From Megamerina dolium (taxonomy: Eukaryota; Arthropoda; Insecta; Diptera; Megamerinidae), in contig OY978529.1 of the NCBI GenBank assembly GCA_963854835.1, positions 12,175,139 to 12,239,138 on the forward strand: DNA of 64,000 nt. The letters run 5' to 3'. The notes under the pieces were generated by a model. The model was not told where the DNA came from, did not search any database, and saw nothing but the letters and a program-made list of their open reading frames with translations. Every line of letters starts with the position of its first letter. Position 1 is the first letter of the stretch. This document shows positions 10,830-21,373 of the stretch, piece after piece. A program made the position numbers and the translations under genes.

Positions 10830-13607
10830 ATGAATCCCATTGGTCTTTATGTATCTGCTGCGAAAACGGCGCTTCAATCTGGCGATGGCGATGGTAACAA
10901 TGAACAACGTCTAAGTGATTTAAATTGGCAATTGCCACATTTACGCCAATTACTATCGTGTGTCGTATGCTGTCGTTTGTTAAGTGATCCCTACGCTCCA
11001 CGTAATGGCCAATGCATACATAATGTTTGTCGGCTTTGTGTTCGAGGAAGAAAGTTATTACGGCCGATTTGTCATAACTGCAAGGATTGCCAAGATTTCA
11101 AAACATACGATGAAAATCGGAAAATGCGCTGTTTGTTACTTTGTTACAAAAGTTTGTCGGAACATTTAATGGCTTCACCAATTTTTGGTGTGCTCAGCAA
11201 ACAGAAATCATCTCGGCTTCCATATGCGACTAACGGAACACCCAGCATACCGCGAACCAATATGTCTGCACAGGAAATTGTTGTGGAAGGGGCTAGTTTT
11301 GAGGATGTATTAAACTCATTTAGTGCTGAATTACCTCACCTTATACCAACGTCAAATAATTTTTTATCACCACCACAAACAACTTTGTTATCTCACACAT
11401 CAATCTCGCCAAATTCAGTAACGCTTTCCAAAATCACTACGGCAAATATTTGTAATCAAACCGTGACTAAGGTTTCTTCACCACCACTGAAAAGCATTTC
11501 GACATTGTCTGCCACATGTTCCCAGCTTCTTAAGCCAGAACCGAGCTCCCCTCTAATTTCGATGTTCATCAACTCAAACTGTGCACAATTGCCTTCATCA
11601 CAACTTCAACCTCATTTACAGTCATTATCAATAAAACATATAAAAAATATTGGTGATGTTTCACATGACCTACAAGTTTCAACAGCATCTAATTGCAACA
11701 CGACAACATCCGCGCCCACATTTGCATATGTTAGACCTTGCACGTCCACCATGGTCCTGCCAATAAATTGTTCTACAACGGTAACCACAGCGCCACTGAC
11801 AATAGCATCTGCTAAACTGCAGTCTTTAAATCGTCAAATAACACATTCGCGTTACCCAGCAGCTTCAACAAGTTCACAATCTTTGAAACTGTCAACAACC
11901 TCAACAAATACTACTTCTACAACTGCAACAGTAACATCGCAACAAACTCGTAATCCACCTCCAATTAAAACTGTTTCAAATGGATCTGCAATGTACTCTG
12001 TATTATATACAGGCATTGGAAATAAAATTACCATAAAACGCAAAACAGACGGCGATGATGATATAGTTCAAAAGGTTTGTGTAAATATGCCAATATTCCG
12101 CCTTGTAATTTATTTTATATTATCCCAATGATCGATAGAAAAATTTCTCAAACCCCGATGTTTCTTCAACTGTATTACGTCAATTGCCGAAAACGAATCC
12201 CAAACGGCGAGGTTGTCGCTGTGGTAATGCCACACCTACCCCTGGAAAATTGACATGCTGTGGGCAACGTTGTCCTTGCTATGTCGATTCTAAATCTTGT
12301 GTTGGGTGCAAGTGTCGTGGATGTCGAAATCCTCATAGGCCAGACGGAGGAAAAGTTCGTCCTGTGATACCTGAGTTAGCCTGCTACGAGATTCAAATTG
12401 CCGATGAAAATTGCAATTGCCCAAATGAATTACCTCTAACAAGCACAACAACAACAACACTGCCTATATTATCGACTTTTGACATTTCAAATAATATAGA
12501 TAACAATTCTACAGAACAGCGACTACAGCATCACCCACGGCAATTGGAGGAATATCCAAATATACAGGTCAACACGTGCAATCTGAATTCAACGTCTTCG
12601 ACAACGACAGCAAATAGTTCTTCGTTCGTCCCTTCAATCAATTTAAAGCAAGTAGCATCGGTGGCTCCAATATCAAAACAGTCTCATGGACAGCTATTGC
12701 ATAATATCACTGAGAGTCACAACCGCTTAGAAACGGCACGACAAATACAACAGCCGTCAAATATGCTGCACTTGGAAAACTTGCAACGAGAATCGGTTCT
12801 TATACAAAATGCAGAAGGCAAATACCAAGGTGAAGCTTCGAATATATACATAAATTATTGTGCATACATATTTCATTAAAACATATTATTTTAGTGGTAA
12901 ATGTATTTACTGCAAGTACACAAAATCAAAACAGTACTGCAGCTCAAATCCCAACTTTACAACGCATCCATGCTATATCTCAACAGCAAAGTGCTAGCGG
13001 CAGTTGCAGTAATGGAAGTCGTTCCACCAATATTTCTCCTGTTAATAGTGGGTTTATGCTCCCCAATGTTAACTCCATATCACCTGCATGCTGTACAACT
13101 TCGACGCTCTCTACAAGCACATATACGCCGCAACTTATAATGAAACATCAGTCACAGAACCAACATCAACACCAGCAGCAAATTCACGTTCAGAGGGTGA
13201 TTAATACTACAGTGTCGACACCGTCCTCGGTTTCCCTTAATCTTCAGCAACAAGTTAAACATAACAATATTGTTGCTATGCACCCAATATCAAATCATAC
13301 TGTCCCTAAGTCGGGACAAAGATTAATATCACCTATTAATGTACCTTCTTCCACCATAACATTCCCTCCAATTATGGTTACATCGTCCCCCAGTACATTT
13401 GTTTCTGATATGTTTTCCAATTCATCGGAAGAGTTGATTAAATCGAAAGAGCAGCATAATGTAATATCAACCTTCTCAAATAATACAACGCTCTCTCTGA
13501 GTGATGTTCAGAGTGGTTCTTCTGTTGTTAGGAGCCATACCAGTAATACAGATGATGGAGGTACTGATGGTAGTGCTAACGGGACTTCTTACATCTGCAA
13601 CGGTTGA
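10830..13607 (+). CDS. msl-2: Male-specific lethal 2 (RING E3 ligase, MSL complex)
   Basis: There are three exons: 10830-12074, 12139-12829 and 12895-13607; the introns of 64 and 65 nt have GT-AG ends and keep frame. The protein is about 882 residues (Drosophila MSL2 is about 770). Residues 44-87 form the RING (C44, C47, C62, H64, C67, C70, C81, C84/C87). About residues 438-480 form the CXC domain, a Cys-rich DNA-binding module, here with ten cysteines starting RRGCRCGNA. The remainder is Ser/Thr/Asn/Gln-rich and low complexity. In Drosophila this protein nucleates the dosage-compensation complex on the male X and acts as an E3 ligase; outside Drosophila-like flies its sex-specific role is less certain. 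The start chosen is the first ATG before the RING. Identification is very secure; the low-complexity C-terminus and exon 3 boundary are less so. Confidence 0.93.
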
Positions 13608-14211
13608 AATTATATTAAATGTAGGCATTTTAAATTTAATATACTATACGTGCAAGAATTTTTTCAGATTAAAATCGTAGGAAATTTGTGATTAAAAAAT
13701 ATAAAATAGATTTTTTTTATAAATTGTCTAATTTGAATATTAGATGGCAGAACATGTTGAACTCATAAATGGTAAAACCTTTTACTATATCAATATATCT
13801 TTATTTTTTAGATATACGATTATATATAAAAATGTTGAAAATTGTTTTATAATAATTTATTTAAAATAAACATTTAATAGCTCAATTAATTCCAAGCATC
13901 ACTGTTTTGCTTCATACAATATATATTGGTTTGGCAACTAAGTAAGTGCCGATTTCATACGAATGCTTCCGGCCACATATATTTTTGTTATGTTTAGCCA
14001 TGTTTATACTTACTTAATTTAGCTTTCATTCTTGATTTATATATAAATTAAGTAGTTTATCATATAAAATCTGCTACCTAAATTAATTGGTTTTAATTTA
14101 TCATAAATTTTAAGAACTAAATCAAGAATAAATCGTTGTCATCTCTAATTTTTATCGAAAAATAATGAAATAACCTACCACTAAATATCATTTTGAATTT
14201 AAATTATTTGA
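13608..14211 (+). other. msl-2 3' UTR and intergenic DNA
   Basis: The 3' UTR carries U runs of six near 13658 and eight near 13709, and an AATAAA polyadenylation hexamer at 13865-13870. Beyond it the DNA is AT-rich with no gene seen. Confidence 0.5.
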
Positions 14212-14674
14212 GTGTTGTTATACTGTGTGTACGTACTCATACTGAAAAAAGAAAATGGAAAAAAACAGCAAAAAACATTTTGGCAGGAGGGCAGTGCGAA
14301 GCTCTTCATAGAAATATGGAGGGATAATGTAAAAGAATTGCGCAGCGTTCTCAAGAACAGCCATATCATTGAGACGATAGCGTCGAAGCTGCAGCAGCTG
14401 GGAGTTATGTGCACTGGAGCAGAACTCAAAATCAAGACGCACAACTTGACAGCAAGATACAGATAAGTTCAGTGCTACAAAATTCCAATTGTATATGTAT
14501 ATAAGTACCTATTTTTGTTTTTCCCAATATAGAAAGGAAAAGGCGCAAATCGGGCCATCAGATTGGCCGATGTATATGGACATGCATCAGCTATTGACTC
14601 CATACAAATGCTACAAAAACGAACATTTGGTGGAGTATAGCATAAATAGTAAGATTTGGACCCATAAAATATAA
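14212..14674 (+). pseudogene. Small Myb/SANT-like (MADF-type) domain gene or pseudogene
   Basis: Exon 1 (to 14462) encodes a trihelix-type DNA-binding fold: FWQEGSAKLFIEIWRDN, then a central helix and the KTHNLTARYR motif. Exon 2 (14533-14674) continues it with RKEKAQIG and a typical C-terminal WPMYMDMHQLL helix. The two parts join perfectly if 14463-14532 (70 nt, ending in CCCAATATAG) is removed. However, the donor reads CAG/ATAAGT, not CAG/GTAAGT. Unspliced, the frame stops two bases past the exon. The start at 14212 is uncertain. This may be a host gene of transposon origin, now inactivated by one donor substitution, or a gene with a rare AT-AG intron. Confidence 0.55.
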
Positions 14675-15345
14675 ATACGTACTTTGTGTCATTGTTTTTC
14701 TACAATGTAGTTTAATTATTGAATTTACTAAGTAAATAAGTTTTTAAACAATTAAAGCGTGGCTCAAATCCAAATTAGCCTAATTGTGTTTTTATTTCAA
14801 TGGGTTACAAAAATGTTAACGTTGTCATATATTATTTATTAATATATATAATATATATTTTTATATATATTACATAATAGTGAATCAATGACCTTTGTCT
14901 AGCATACACGAGCCTGGATGGATAAATCTTCTGAGAGCGCCAGCAATAACAAATATTGCTTCCTCAACGCAAGAACGCAGAATGCCGCTTTTGCAACAGA
15001 CGCAATAAAGTTTTGTTGGATGACATGTTATTTAGTATTAACATTGTATCCAATCGTTTGTAAATAGTTAATATCTTTAAAATCTCTCGTTTGTTATTGT
15101 TCTTCTAAAAAATATTAAATTATTTTATATTTTTAATAATTTAAAAAATTCACTCATATTTTGCTTCTTCTGTAAACAATCTAATAAAAACAATGTTTTC
15201 AGAGAACTGTCACAATAAATTATGAATTAAAAGTGCAAACGCACTTAATTTATGTGAAGTAATTTACGCTGTAGTGTGAACAAACTATTTTGTCAATATT
15301 ATGATTTTTTCTTTCTGACATTGGTTAGCTGTCATTTTCGCTTAC
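14675..15345. other. AT-rich intergenic DNA
   Basis: No gene is seen. A palindromic TA-rich stretch at about 14835-14872 and a GC-richer fragment at 14890-15010 (CGAGCCTGGATGG to the CGCAATAAAG region) may be repeat remains, but I cannot name them. Confidence 0.4.
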
Positions 15346-15349
15346 TTAC

Positions 15350-15826
15350 GCCGCGTCTCCACGGGCAAAAATAATTGGCTACCATATGTGATTTTGAGTG
15401 CCAGATATAAGTTTTATCAGTGGCGATATTTGAATTTCTATCTCGATGAAGGGATTTGATAGATGGCGTCAAGCAAGTATATTCGCTGCAAAAAAGAAGA
15501 GCGAAAAAGGAAAAACAATTTTTTCCTTTTATGTTTATTATTTTAACTATTTTTATGTTTTTAATCATCCAATATAAAACTCAAGAAAACAAAATGAGCG
15601 CCGAACAAAACTTTGCGTTCAATTTGAAGATATTGCCACAAAGAACTTTTGGTAGCAATGAAAAATTGGCTGCCAAATTATCGAACTCACAGTTCATGGC
15701 AGGCGATATTTGTCAAAATTCTTGTTCTAATAATTATTGCTTTTTATAAGCAATATGCGGTCTCCATGTGCAATATATTGCCTGATAATATTATCAAGAT
15801 AAAACTTTTGCCTATGGAGACGCTCT
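15350..15826. mobile_element. Possible MITE with GCGTCTCCA termini
   Basis: GCGTCTCCACGGGCAAAA near 15352 is matched in inverse by TTTTGCCTATGGAGACGC near 15808-15825, giving an 18-bp imperfect inverted repeat around 475 bp. An open frame (15456-15749) inside has one hydrophobic stretch but no family match and is probably chance. Confidence 0.4.
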
Positions 15827-15829
15827 GTT

Positions 15830-16405
15830 AATGCAAAGTCTACACGCTCCAACCGTTGGCTCAACATAGGTGTCTACGCCAGAACGCAAATGTCGCGCAC
15901 TGTCTTTATTAATTTCATTTTTTAAGTTTAATTAGAATTTATAGGGGTGGCAACCCACAGGAAATTTGATGTTATCTTTAGATATTATGACGACTGTTAT
16001 GTTGACGGTCTCGGTAACAATCACGCGTTGTTTTTGTTTCCAATGTAAAATGAAAAATTGAGAGCAAGAGTAAGGATGTAAGAACTGATCGAAAAGATCA
16101 TGAGATCACATCAAGGGTTGCGTTGAACATTTTTAACAATTTAAGCTTTTTAAGAGCAACAATTAAAACTTTTAGAGAAAAAAGTATCGAAAATGATTGA
16201 TAGCAACACTTACTTCAGGTTACTTAATTTTATTAGTTTATTCATCGCATATTATATATTTTCTCGTCTTTTCTAAATTAAATGTAAGTTTTTTTTATAA
16301 AGACGTTTTAGTCTTTAGGTTTTAAAATGTACAACAAAAAAAACTTACTCTTGATTTATGCTTTGTTATAAACTCGTTTTACCATTTAATTTTTCTATTT
16401 TTTAT
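15830..16405. other. Intergenic, no gene seen
   Basis: This is AT-rich DNA. The piece at 15860-15902 (GTGTCTACGCCAG) resembles a piece near 46640-46670 (complement of CTGGCGTAGACAAC), suggesting a dispersed repeat. Nothing else can be supported. Confidence 0.4.
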
Positions 16406-16409
16406 ATAT

Positions 16410-16846
16410 TGTAACGAGTATCGATAGTTGATTACTCATCACTATTGTGACTGACACTATTGGCAGCATCGAAACGAATGTCAACAAAAGGAAATGAGCG
16501 ATAACCAGAACAAGCCAACGAGAAAGGAAGAGAAGAATCTCGATAAAGGAAGATTCTGGGGTGTTGCCAACAGAGTATAAATAGAGCCAGTGTTGAGGAG
16601 GAGAAGGAATCGAATACCGAACGTGACTGCGCAAACATCTATACAGAGGCAAAAGTTGCTAGTACATTAAAGTGTTATTGTAAATAGTTGATTATAAACA
16701 GAGTTGATTGTAAATAGTGTTTATTAAATAAATTGTTGCTGTATATAGTTGTATAAAATAAGTGTTGCAGTTATTATTAACAGAATCCAGTGATCGAACA
16801 AGATAATTCAAATAGAATTAAACGCTCACAGAATAAAAACGTAACA
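16410..16846 (+). mobile_element. Solo LTR of the gypsy family, with target duplication
   Basis: This 437-bp LTR begins TGTAACG and ends CGTAACA, forming the inverted TGT...ACA termini. It is flanked by an exact 4-bp duplication ATAT (16406-16409 and 16847-16850). It contains a TATA-like GAGTATAAATAGAGCC near 16572 and AATAAA-containing sequence near 16725. It is the most complete copy of the LTR belonging to the gypsy elements at 2-6 kb and 38.5-40.1 kb. No internal element sequence is attached, so it arose by recombination between two LTRs. Confidence 0.9.
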
Positions 16847-16850
16847 ATAT

Positions 16851-17268
16851 GTTTATGTCAAGATAAACAAACACAAGCTGTGAAAACAATTAAAAAGTAT
16901 GAAATAAAACCATATTGGAAATAGAATTATATTTTTGATTATTTCAAAGAAGCCTATACAAACCAAATATGTATAGATTTGTTTATCTAGAGCCGAAGCT
17001 CATTTGAAATAAAGCAATTGATCCTTTATTGAATTTACCCAAACGTCAGAGCTTTACGGCACACGTTTTGTTTTTTGTAACTCAATAACAAAACGTAAGC
17101 ACTTTCTTCTTACTAGTCTATGTTTTTCTTCCCCAAAAAAAAATTATTTTCATATTCATTGCAAAGTTCAAGGAATTTTCAAACAGATCACTTCATATTT
17201 TCCTAATCGCAATGCACAAATGAATTGTCAAAAAAAAATTGTCTCTGTGATTGGAAATTAAAAACCCG
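16851..17268. other. Intergenic, no gene seen
   Basis: This is AT-rich DNA between the solo LTR and the SINE. No open frame, repeat or regulatory element can be supported. Confidence 0.4.
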
Positions 17269-17281
17269 TGAAAATAACATA

Positions 17282-17649
17282 AAATAAATAAATAAATATG
17301 TGGCACTTAAAGCCCCAAAGGGCTCATTTGCCGAGCTTCTCTTCCATTACTGTTGTGCGTCTTAAATTTGGACAGTATTAGAAGGGACCTACTTATTTTA
17401 GCCGGTTCCGAATGGCAGAACACTTGTGACATCACTTTTTCTGAGCTTTGTCACAGAGTTCTTTAAGAAGCTTTTTCATGGCAAGTTGTTACTGTCGGAA
17501 GAATTGCCAATTGCTTGCCGACAGGTGGGTACCATTCGAAAGAAAAATCTTATCGATATTAAATTTGTTATGCATCAGCCGGGGATTGAACCACGGCCTA
17601 CAGATCAGAAGGCGAACACACTAACCACTGAGCTACGGCACCCATAACA
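17282..17649 (-). repeat. tRNA-derived SINE, copy B, intact with TSD
   Basis: On the minus strand it starts with a tRNA-like head (GGTGCCGTAGCTCAGTGGTT, a box A; then GGTTCAATCC, a box B), continues through a conserved body, and ends in an (ATTT)n-like tail at 17282-17297. An exact 13-bp duplication TGAAAATAACATA flanks it (17269-17281 and 17650-17662), the mark of LINE-driven insertion. Its 368-bp length equals copy D. It would be transcribed by RNA polymerase III; the tRNA source is not determined. Confidence 0.9.
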
Positions 17650-17762
17650 TGAAAATAACATACCTTACTTAAATAGCAATCGCTCACAAAATAAAGAGCG
17701 TAATATTGCCGAGATTGGTAATCATAAGATTCTCAACATAACAACCACGCTATTTGCCGCTT

Positions 17763-17793
<31 letters not shown>

Positions 17794-17795
17794 TT
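17763..17795 (+). repeat. (TC)n microsatellite
   Basis: This is a run of CT dinucleotides with one interruption. It starts a pyrimidine-rich stretch that continues to about 17885. The Leu/Ser/Phe-rich open frame over it is an artefact of the repeat. Confidence 0.9.
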
Positions 17796-18544
17796 CTACT
17801 CTTCTCCTTTTGTACTCTTTTTCGATTATTTTATTTTCACTCTCGTTTCTGGTTACATTTTAAAAGATTTTTTTTTTTTTCATTTTTAAATACTATAATT
17901 GTTATGCATTTTTTTTATATATTATCATTAAAAACTGGAGTGTATTTTTACTCGCACCACAACCGAGGCAAGAAAGCACCAAACAAGCGGCCCACCGCCA
18001 ACCTCACCACAACTCCATAATGGGCATGTTGGATAAAAGTTTGTATCATGCATAGTATGGTTGTACAACCACCTTTCGGGTTGGTCCAACGGTTGTATGA
18101 AAATTAAAACGTTTTAATTTTGGGTGGGCGGAGTTAGCGGTTGTACAATGAATTGGAACAACAAGCATGTCAACCATTGAGGATAATGAAATTTGGTGAA
18201 ATTTCATAGATACATTCGAAATCTTCTAGAATTGTGGAATGTAAAAAGTGAAAAATATAAAAATAAATTGATACGTTCAAAAGGTTACGCAACATTATTA
18301 AAAGAGTACAAACAAATTAATTCAAATGCTAATGTGGAGAGTGGTAAAAAAGAGGCCAAATAAACAATATTAAAACTCAACTCTTTCGAAGAACCACTTC
18401 TTGCACTATACCCTCGTTCTTTCTTCTCCTTTTTCGCTTCCACTTCCTCATCATATAAAATTTCATCAATTATTATTACAAGAGCAAATTGCACTTAATT
18501 CTTGCATTCTGCGAAATGTTCAACACGATGAATGTGACAATAAC
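17796..18544. other. Intergenic, no gene seen
   Basis: No coding signal is convincing. The piece 18035-18160 has GGTTGTACAACC-type short palindromes (CATAGTATGGTTGTACAACCACC, and GGTTGTACAATG near 18139), which may be a small repeat. Confidence 0.4.
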
Positions 18545-18871
18545 TGCATTATATATGGTTGTTTGTGAAATCTAAAAAAAAAATAAAAACCAAAAAAGAA
18601 GCAAGCGGAATCTGTGGTAAATATATTCGTTTATTTAAAATAAATTTTTATTTGCACTGGCTTCATTTTTCTTAGTTTTGTTCATATTTACAATAATTTG
18701 ACGTATAGTTGAAATTTCACAAGCACATTCCAGTAACCTATAGTGCTATAGCTCAGGACGCTTAAAATATAAACGAGTTTAATTGAACTCGCTTATTTTT
18801 GTTGTTGCTTTACATGCAATTTGTTAAATAAGCTAGCTTTCATTTGCAACTCGCGTACAAAAGAACGCAGG
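18545..18871 (+). mobile_element. Partial copy of the CCGCATTC MITE
   Basis: Its right half matches 9390-9757, including the GGAATCTGTGGTAAATATATTCG block, the CACATTCCAGTA block, the AATTGAACTCGC palindrome and the end CGTACAAAAGAACGCAGG. The left terminal repeat is missing. Confidence 0.75.
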
Positions 18872-19379
18872 TAGTGGTGTTATGCTCGATACTATAAATT
18901 AACGGAATTTATAAGGCGATTTCTATTTTAGAAAAACTGGTCCCTTCTGAAAAATAAACCATAAGTTATTCCTGTAAGTCGTCATTTTTTCGACTATATC
19001 CGATGGATTATGTAATAGTCACATGCCATACATTTGTCCGACATTAGAAAACAATGATTTCTATTTTCATTCCGGAAAAAATGTTTTTCCTATGATAACG
19101 GACTCAAATTAGGCTATACGAGGTCAAGGTTGTCATAACCCAAATGGGTAAGCTTGCGGCTAATACCTAAGTTTAAGAAGGCTACGGCAATTTTGTCGCG
19201 GAAGATGATATCAAAGGCTTGTTTAAAACCAATAAGCAGATATGGCAATATTGCTTTACTAAATACTTCACGTTTTTGTGTATCTTTTGAAATTAGTCAT
19301 AGGATAATTTGGAATTTCTAGTCTATCATTCTATCATTTCGCACAATTTGTCGATTGCTTCTTAAATCAAAATATCTTA

Positions 19380-19640
19380 GGAATACAATCCTATAATTAT
19401 ATATTAGTTCCAAGAACGCTAACATCCATCGAGATTTAAATGTACCCACAATTTCTGAGGAAGTTGCAATGTCCTGCAGAAGATACATTCAAAAATTACA
19501 CAATCATCCGAATCCCCTTGCTAGGCAATTGTTGCTGAGCACGGGGCATCGTCGATTAAAAAGAAAAGACACACTGAATATGCTGTGAAATTGCTATACC
19601 TCGCGACTCAACAAATTGGGAATATCACATAATTTTAGTT
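19380..19640 (+). mobile_element. 3' end of a Jockey-like LINE, degenerate
   Basis: The translated stretch at about 19435-19590 reads as the tail of a non-LTR retrotransposon ORF2, with the motif order VPTISEEVAMSCRRYIQKL, then HNHPNPLARQLL, then RRLKRK, closely matching Jockey-clade C-termini. Stops and lack of upstream RT show that it is a 5'-truncated dead copy. The flanking stretches 18872-19380 and 19640-20320 hold no gene; a piece at 18905-18970 is the repeat also seen near 6600. Confidence 0.55.
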
Positions 19641-20326
19641 AGTTTGTAAGATTTGATTACTTATTGTTAGTTTCTAAGTAATTTAGAAAGATCCAACAAA
19701 AAAGCTTGTTAATAAAAAAAAAGTTCCAAGAATGCACATTATCAGTATATATAGTTGATATTTATAACAAATCGCTGTATCTATTATGAAAGTAACTAAA
19801 ATTTAATACACCATAATTACTTTAATAGCTCTGAAAACTACGTAAAGATATATTATTCTACATATTTTATAAATTAATCTGCTTTTCCACGCGGAAACAT
19901 GTGTCTCAGCTTGAAGAATCAGAAGTTTATATGGGCAAAAGCGGGCTTAATAACAAGCATCTTGTGTAACGAAATTCTACAAACCCGTAACATTCCATAT
20001 TGGTGAAACAGAAAATGAACACCACGATTTGCAACCAAATCACCGATTTTATAACCACGGATTTATAGTATATTTTCACATACGAGATTATCTTCATTTT
20101 TGAGATTATCACTCAAATCTTGTTTGAAACAAGCAGATTTCTCGTATAAAATTACTACCACCATAATAAAGGATTTTGTGTAAATCCTATAACTTTCTTA
20201 GATTTTCTTCTATGCAACTCTTTTTTTTATCGATTATTTTTTTGAAGAACGGAGTAAAATCAAAATTGGCGTTGATGTGGCGTTGGATTTTGACGGCTAA
20301 CAATCCCTTCATAAATAAATCTTATA

Positions 20327-20643
20327 GTGCGATTAGTCAACACGTATCGGTAAGTAACGGATCAGCTGTTCCGATATATTTCATACAAAAGCCATAAGAG
20401 CGATTAGTCAAAACGGATTGGTAGGTTACGTAACGTTGGAATATGTAAAAATTAGATTTTCAAAGAAGCATATGAGAGTTATTCTCTTTTCTTTCTATCA
20501 TATTTCTACTTTATACTAAACCTAGCTATCTCTTTCTTACTTATATAGCATATGGACTGAGCTATCCGTGTTGACTAATCGCACTCCATTTTTTAAGCTA
20601 CTTTACTTTGCTTTCAGTTACCTTACGTGTTGACTAATCGCAC
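20327..20643. mobile_element. TA-flanked MITE with doubled inverted repeats
   Basis: The outer ends GTGCGATTAGTCAACACGTA (20327) and its inverse ending at 20643 are flanked by TA on each side. A second inner pair is present: GCGATTAGTCAAAACGGAT near 20400 and its inverse GTGTTGACTAATCGCAC at 20568-20584. It looks like a nested or duplicated short DNA transposon. No coding capacity. Confidence 0.65.
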
Positions 20644-20649
20644 TATTAC

Positions 20650-21373
20650 TGTGTAAACGCGTAGATAGATTTTCGTAATCTACTTGTGATAATCCCTATG
20701 TGTAAACATACTAGTGCGATTCATGCATGCAATCGTATAAGATTTATAAGATTTACGCTCATTGTATGAACCCACATCGTGTAAAGGGCGTAAGTCAATC
20801 AGCATGTTATTGTTAACAATAATAAAATAAAAATGTCGAAAATTAGCAGAATTAGAAGAAATACAAATTAATGGTTGGGCTGTTTGAGAAAAATGAAAAT
20901 AATTATACTTAATATAAATTAAATATATTTACCTATGATTTAACGTATTACAGAACAAAGCGTGTACAACAAAGTTGCATTTCAAACCGTATAATTTTAT
21001 CTACATCATAAAATCATGGCGTCAATTTTTACGAGGTGCGTAAAATCTCTCTCATACAAATATATGACAGTAGATTTACAAGCGTATAATTTAATTAGGT
21101 TTACGCGATATACAGCTTTTATACTATTGCATGAATCCCACCACTATTAAGTAACGGTGACATTTTTAAGAATGACTAAGTATTTACAAAATACTTAGTT
21201 ATCGATTTTGCCGATACTTCTTTCGTGAGAGTGGACGATGTGTAAATTTCCTTACTTTTGTACTTCTTTCAGAAAGTACAAATAATTCCTCAGTTGTGGT
21301 AGTTCTCCTTCTGTTATGCACCTTTATATTGATTAATCATAAATCAATTTTTTTAAATACGTACACAAGAAAT
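20650..21373 (+). other. Cog3 upstream region
   Basis: No gene is seen. AT-rich DNA precedes Cog3; TTATCGATTTTGCCGATAC near 21199 is a DRE-like but imperfect TATCGAT site. The promoter is probably in the last 200 bases, unmapped. Confidence 0.4.

Noticed and set aside
10439..11001. Two minus-strand frames upstream of and overlapping msl-2
   Set aside because: One is antisense to the RING-coding start and the other lies in the msl-2 leader; neither shows domain features.
17426..17647. Open frame of 73 codons, with a near-identical one at 55833-56039
   Set aside because: Both lie in the same position of the SINE body; the similarity comes from the repeat, not from a protein family.
17754..18020. 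88-codon Leu/Ser/Phe-rich frame resembling a signal peptide
   Set aside because: It arises from the (TC)n and T-rich tract; no splice or start context supports it.
20176..20397. 73-codon frame with a hydrophobic start
   Set aside because: It overlaps the MITE terminal repeat and AT-rich DNA, and has no similarity that I recognise.
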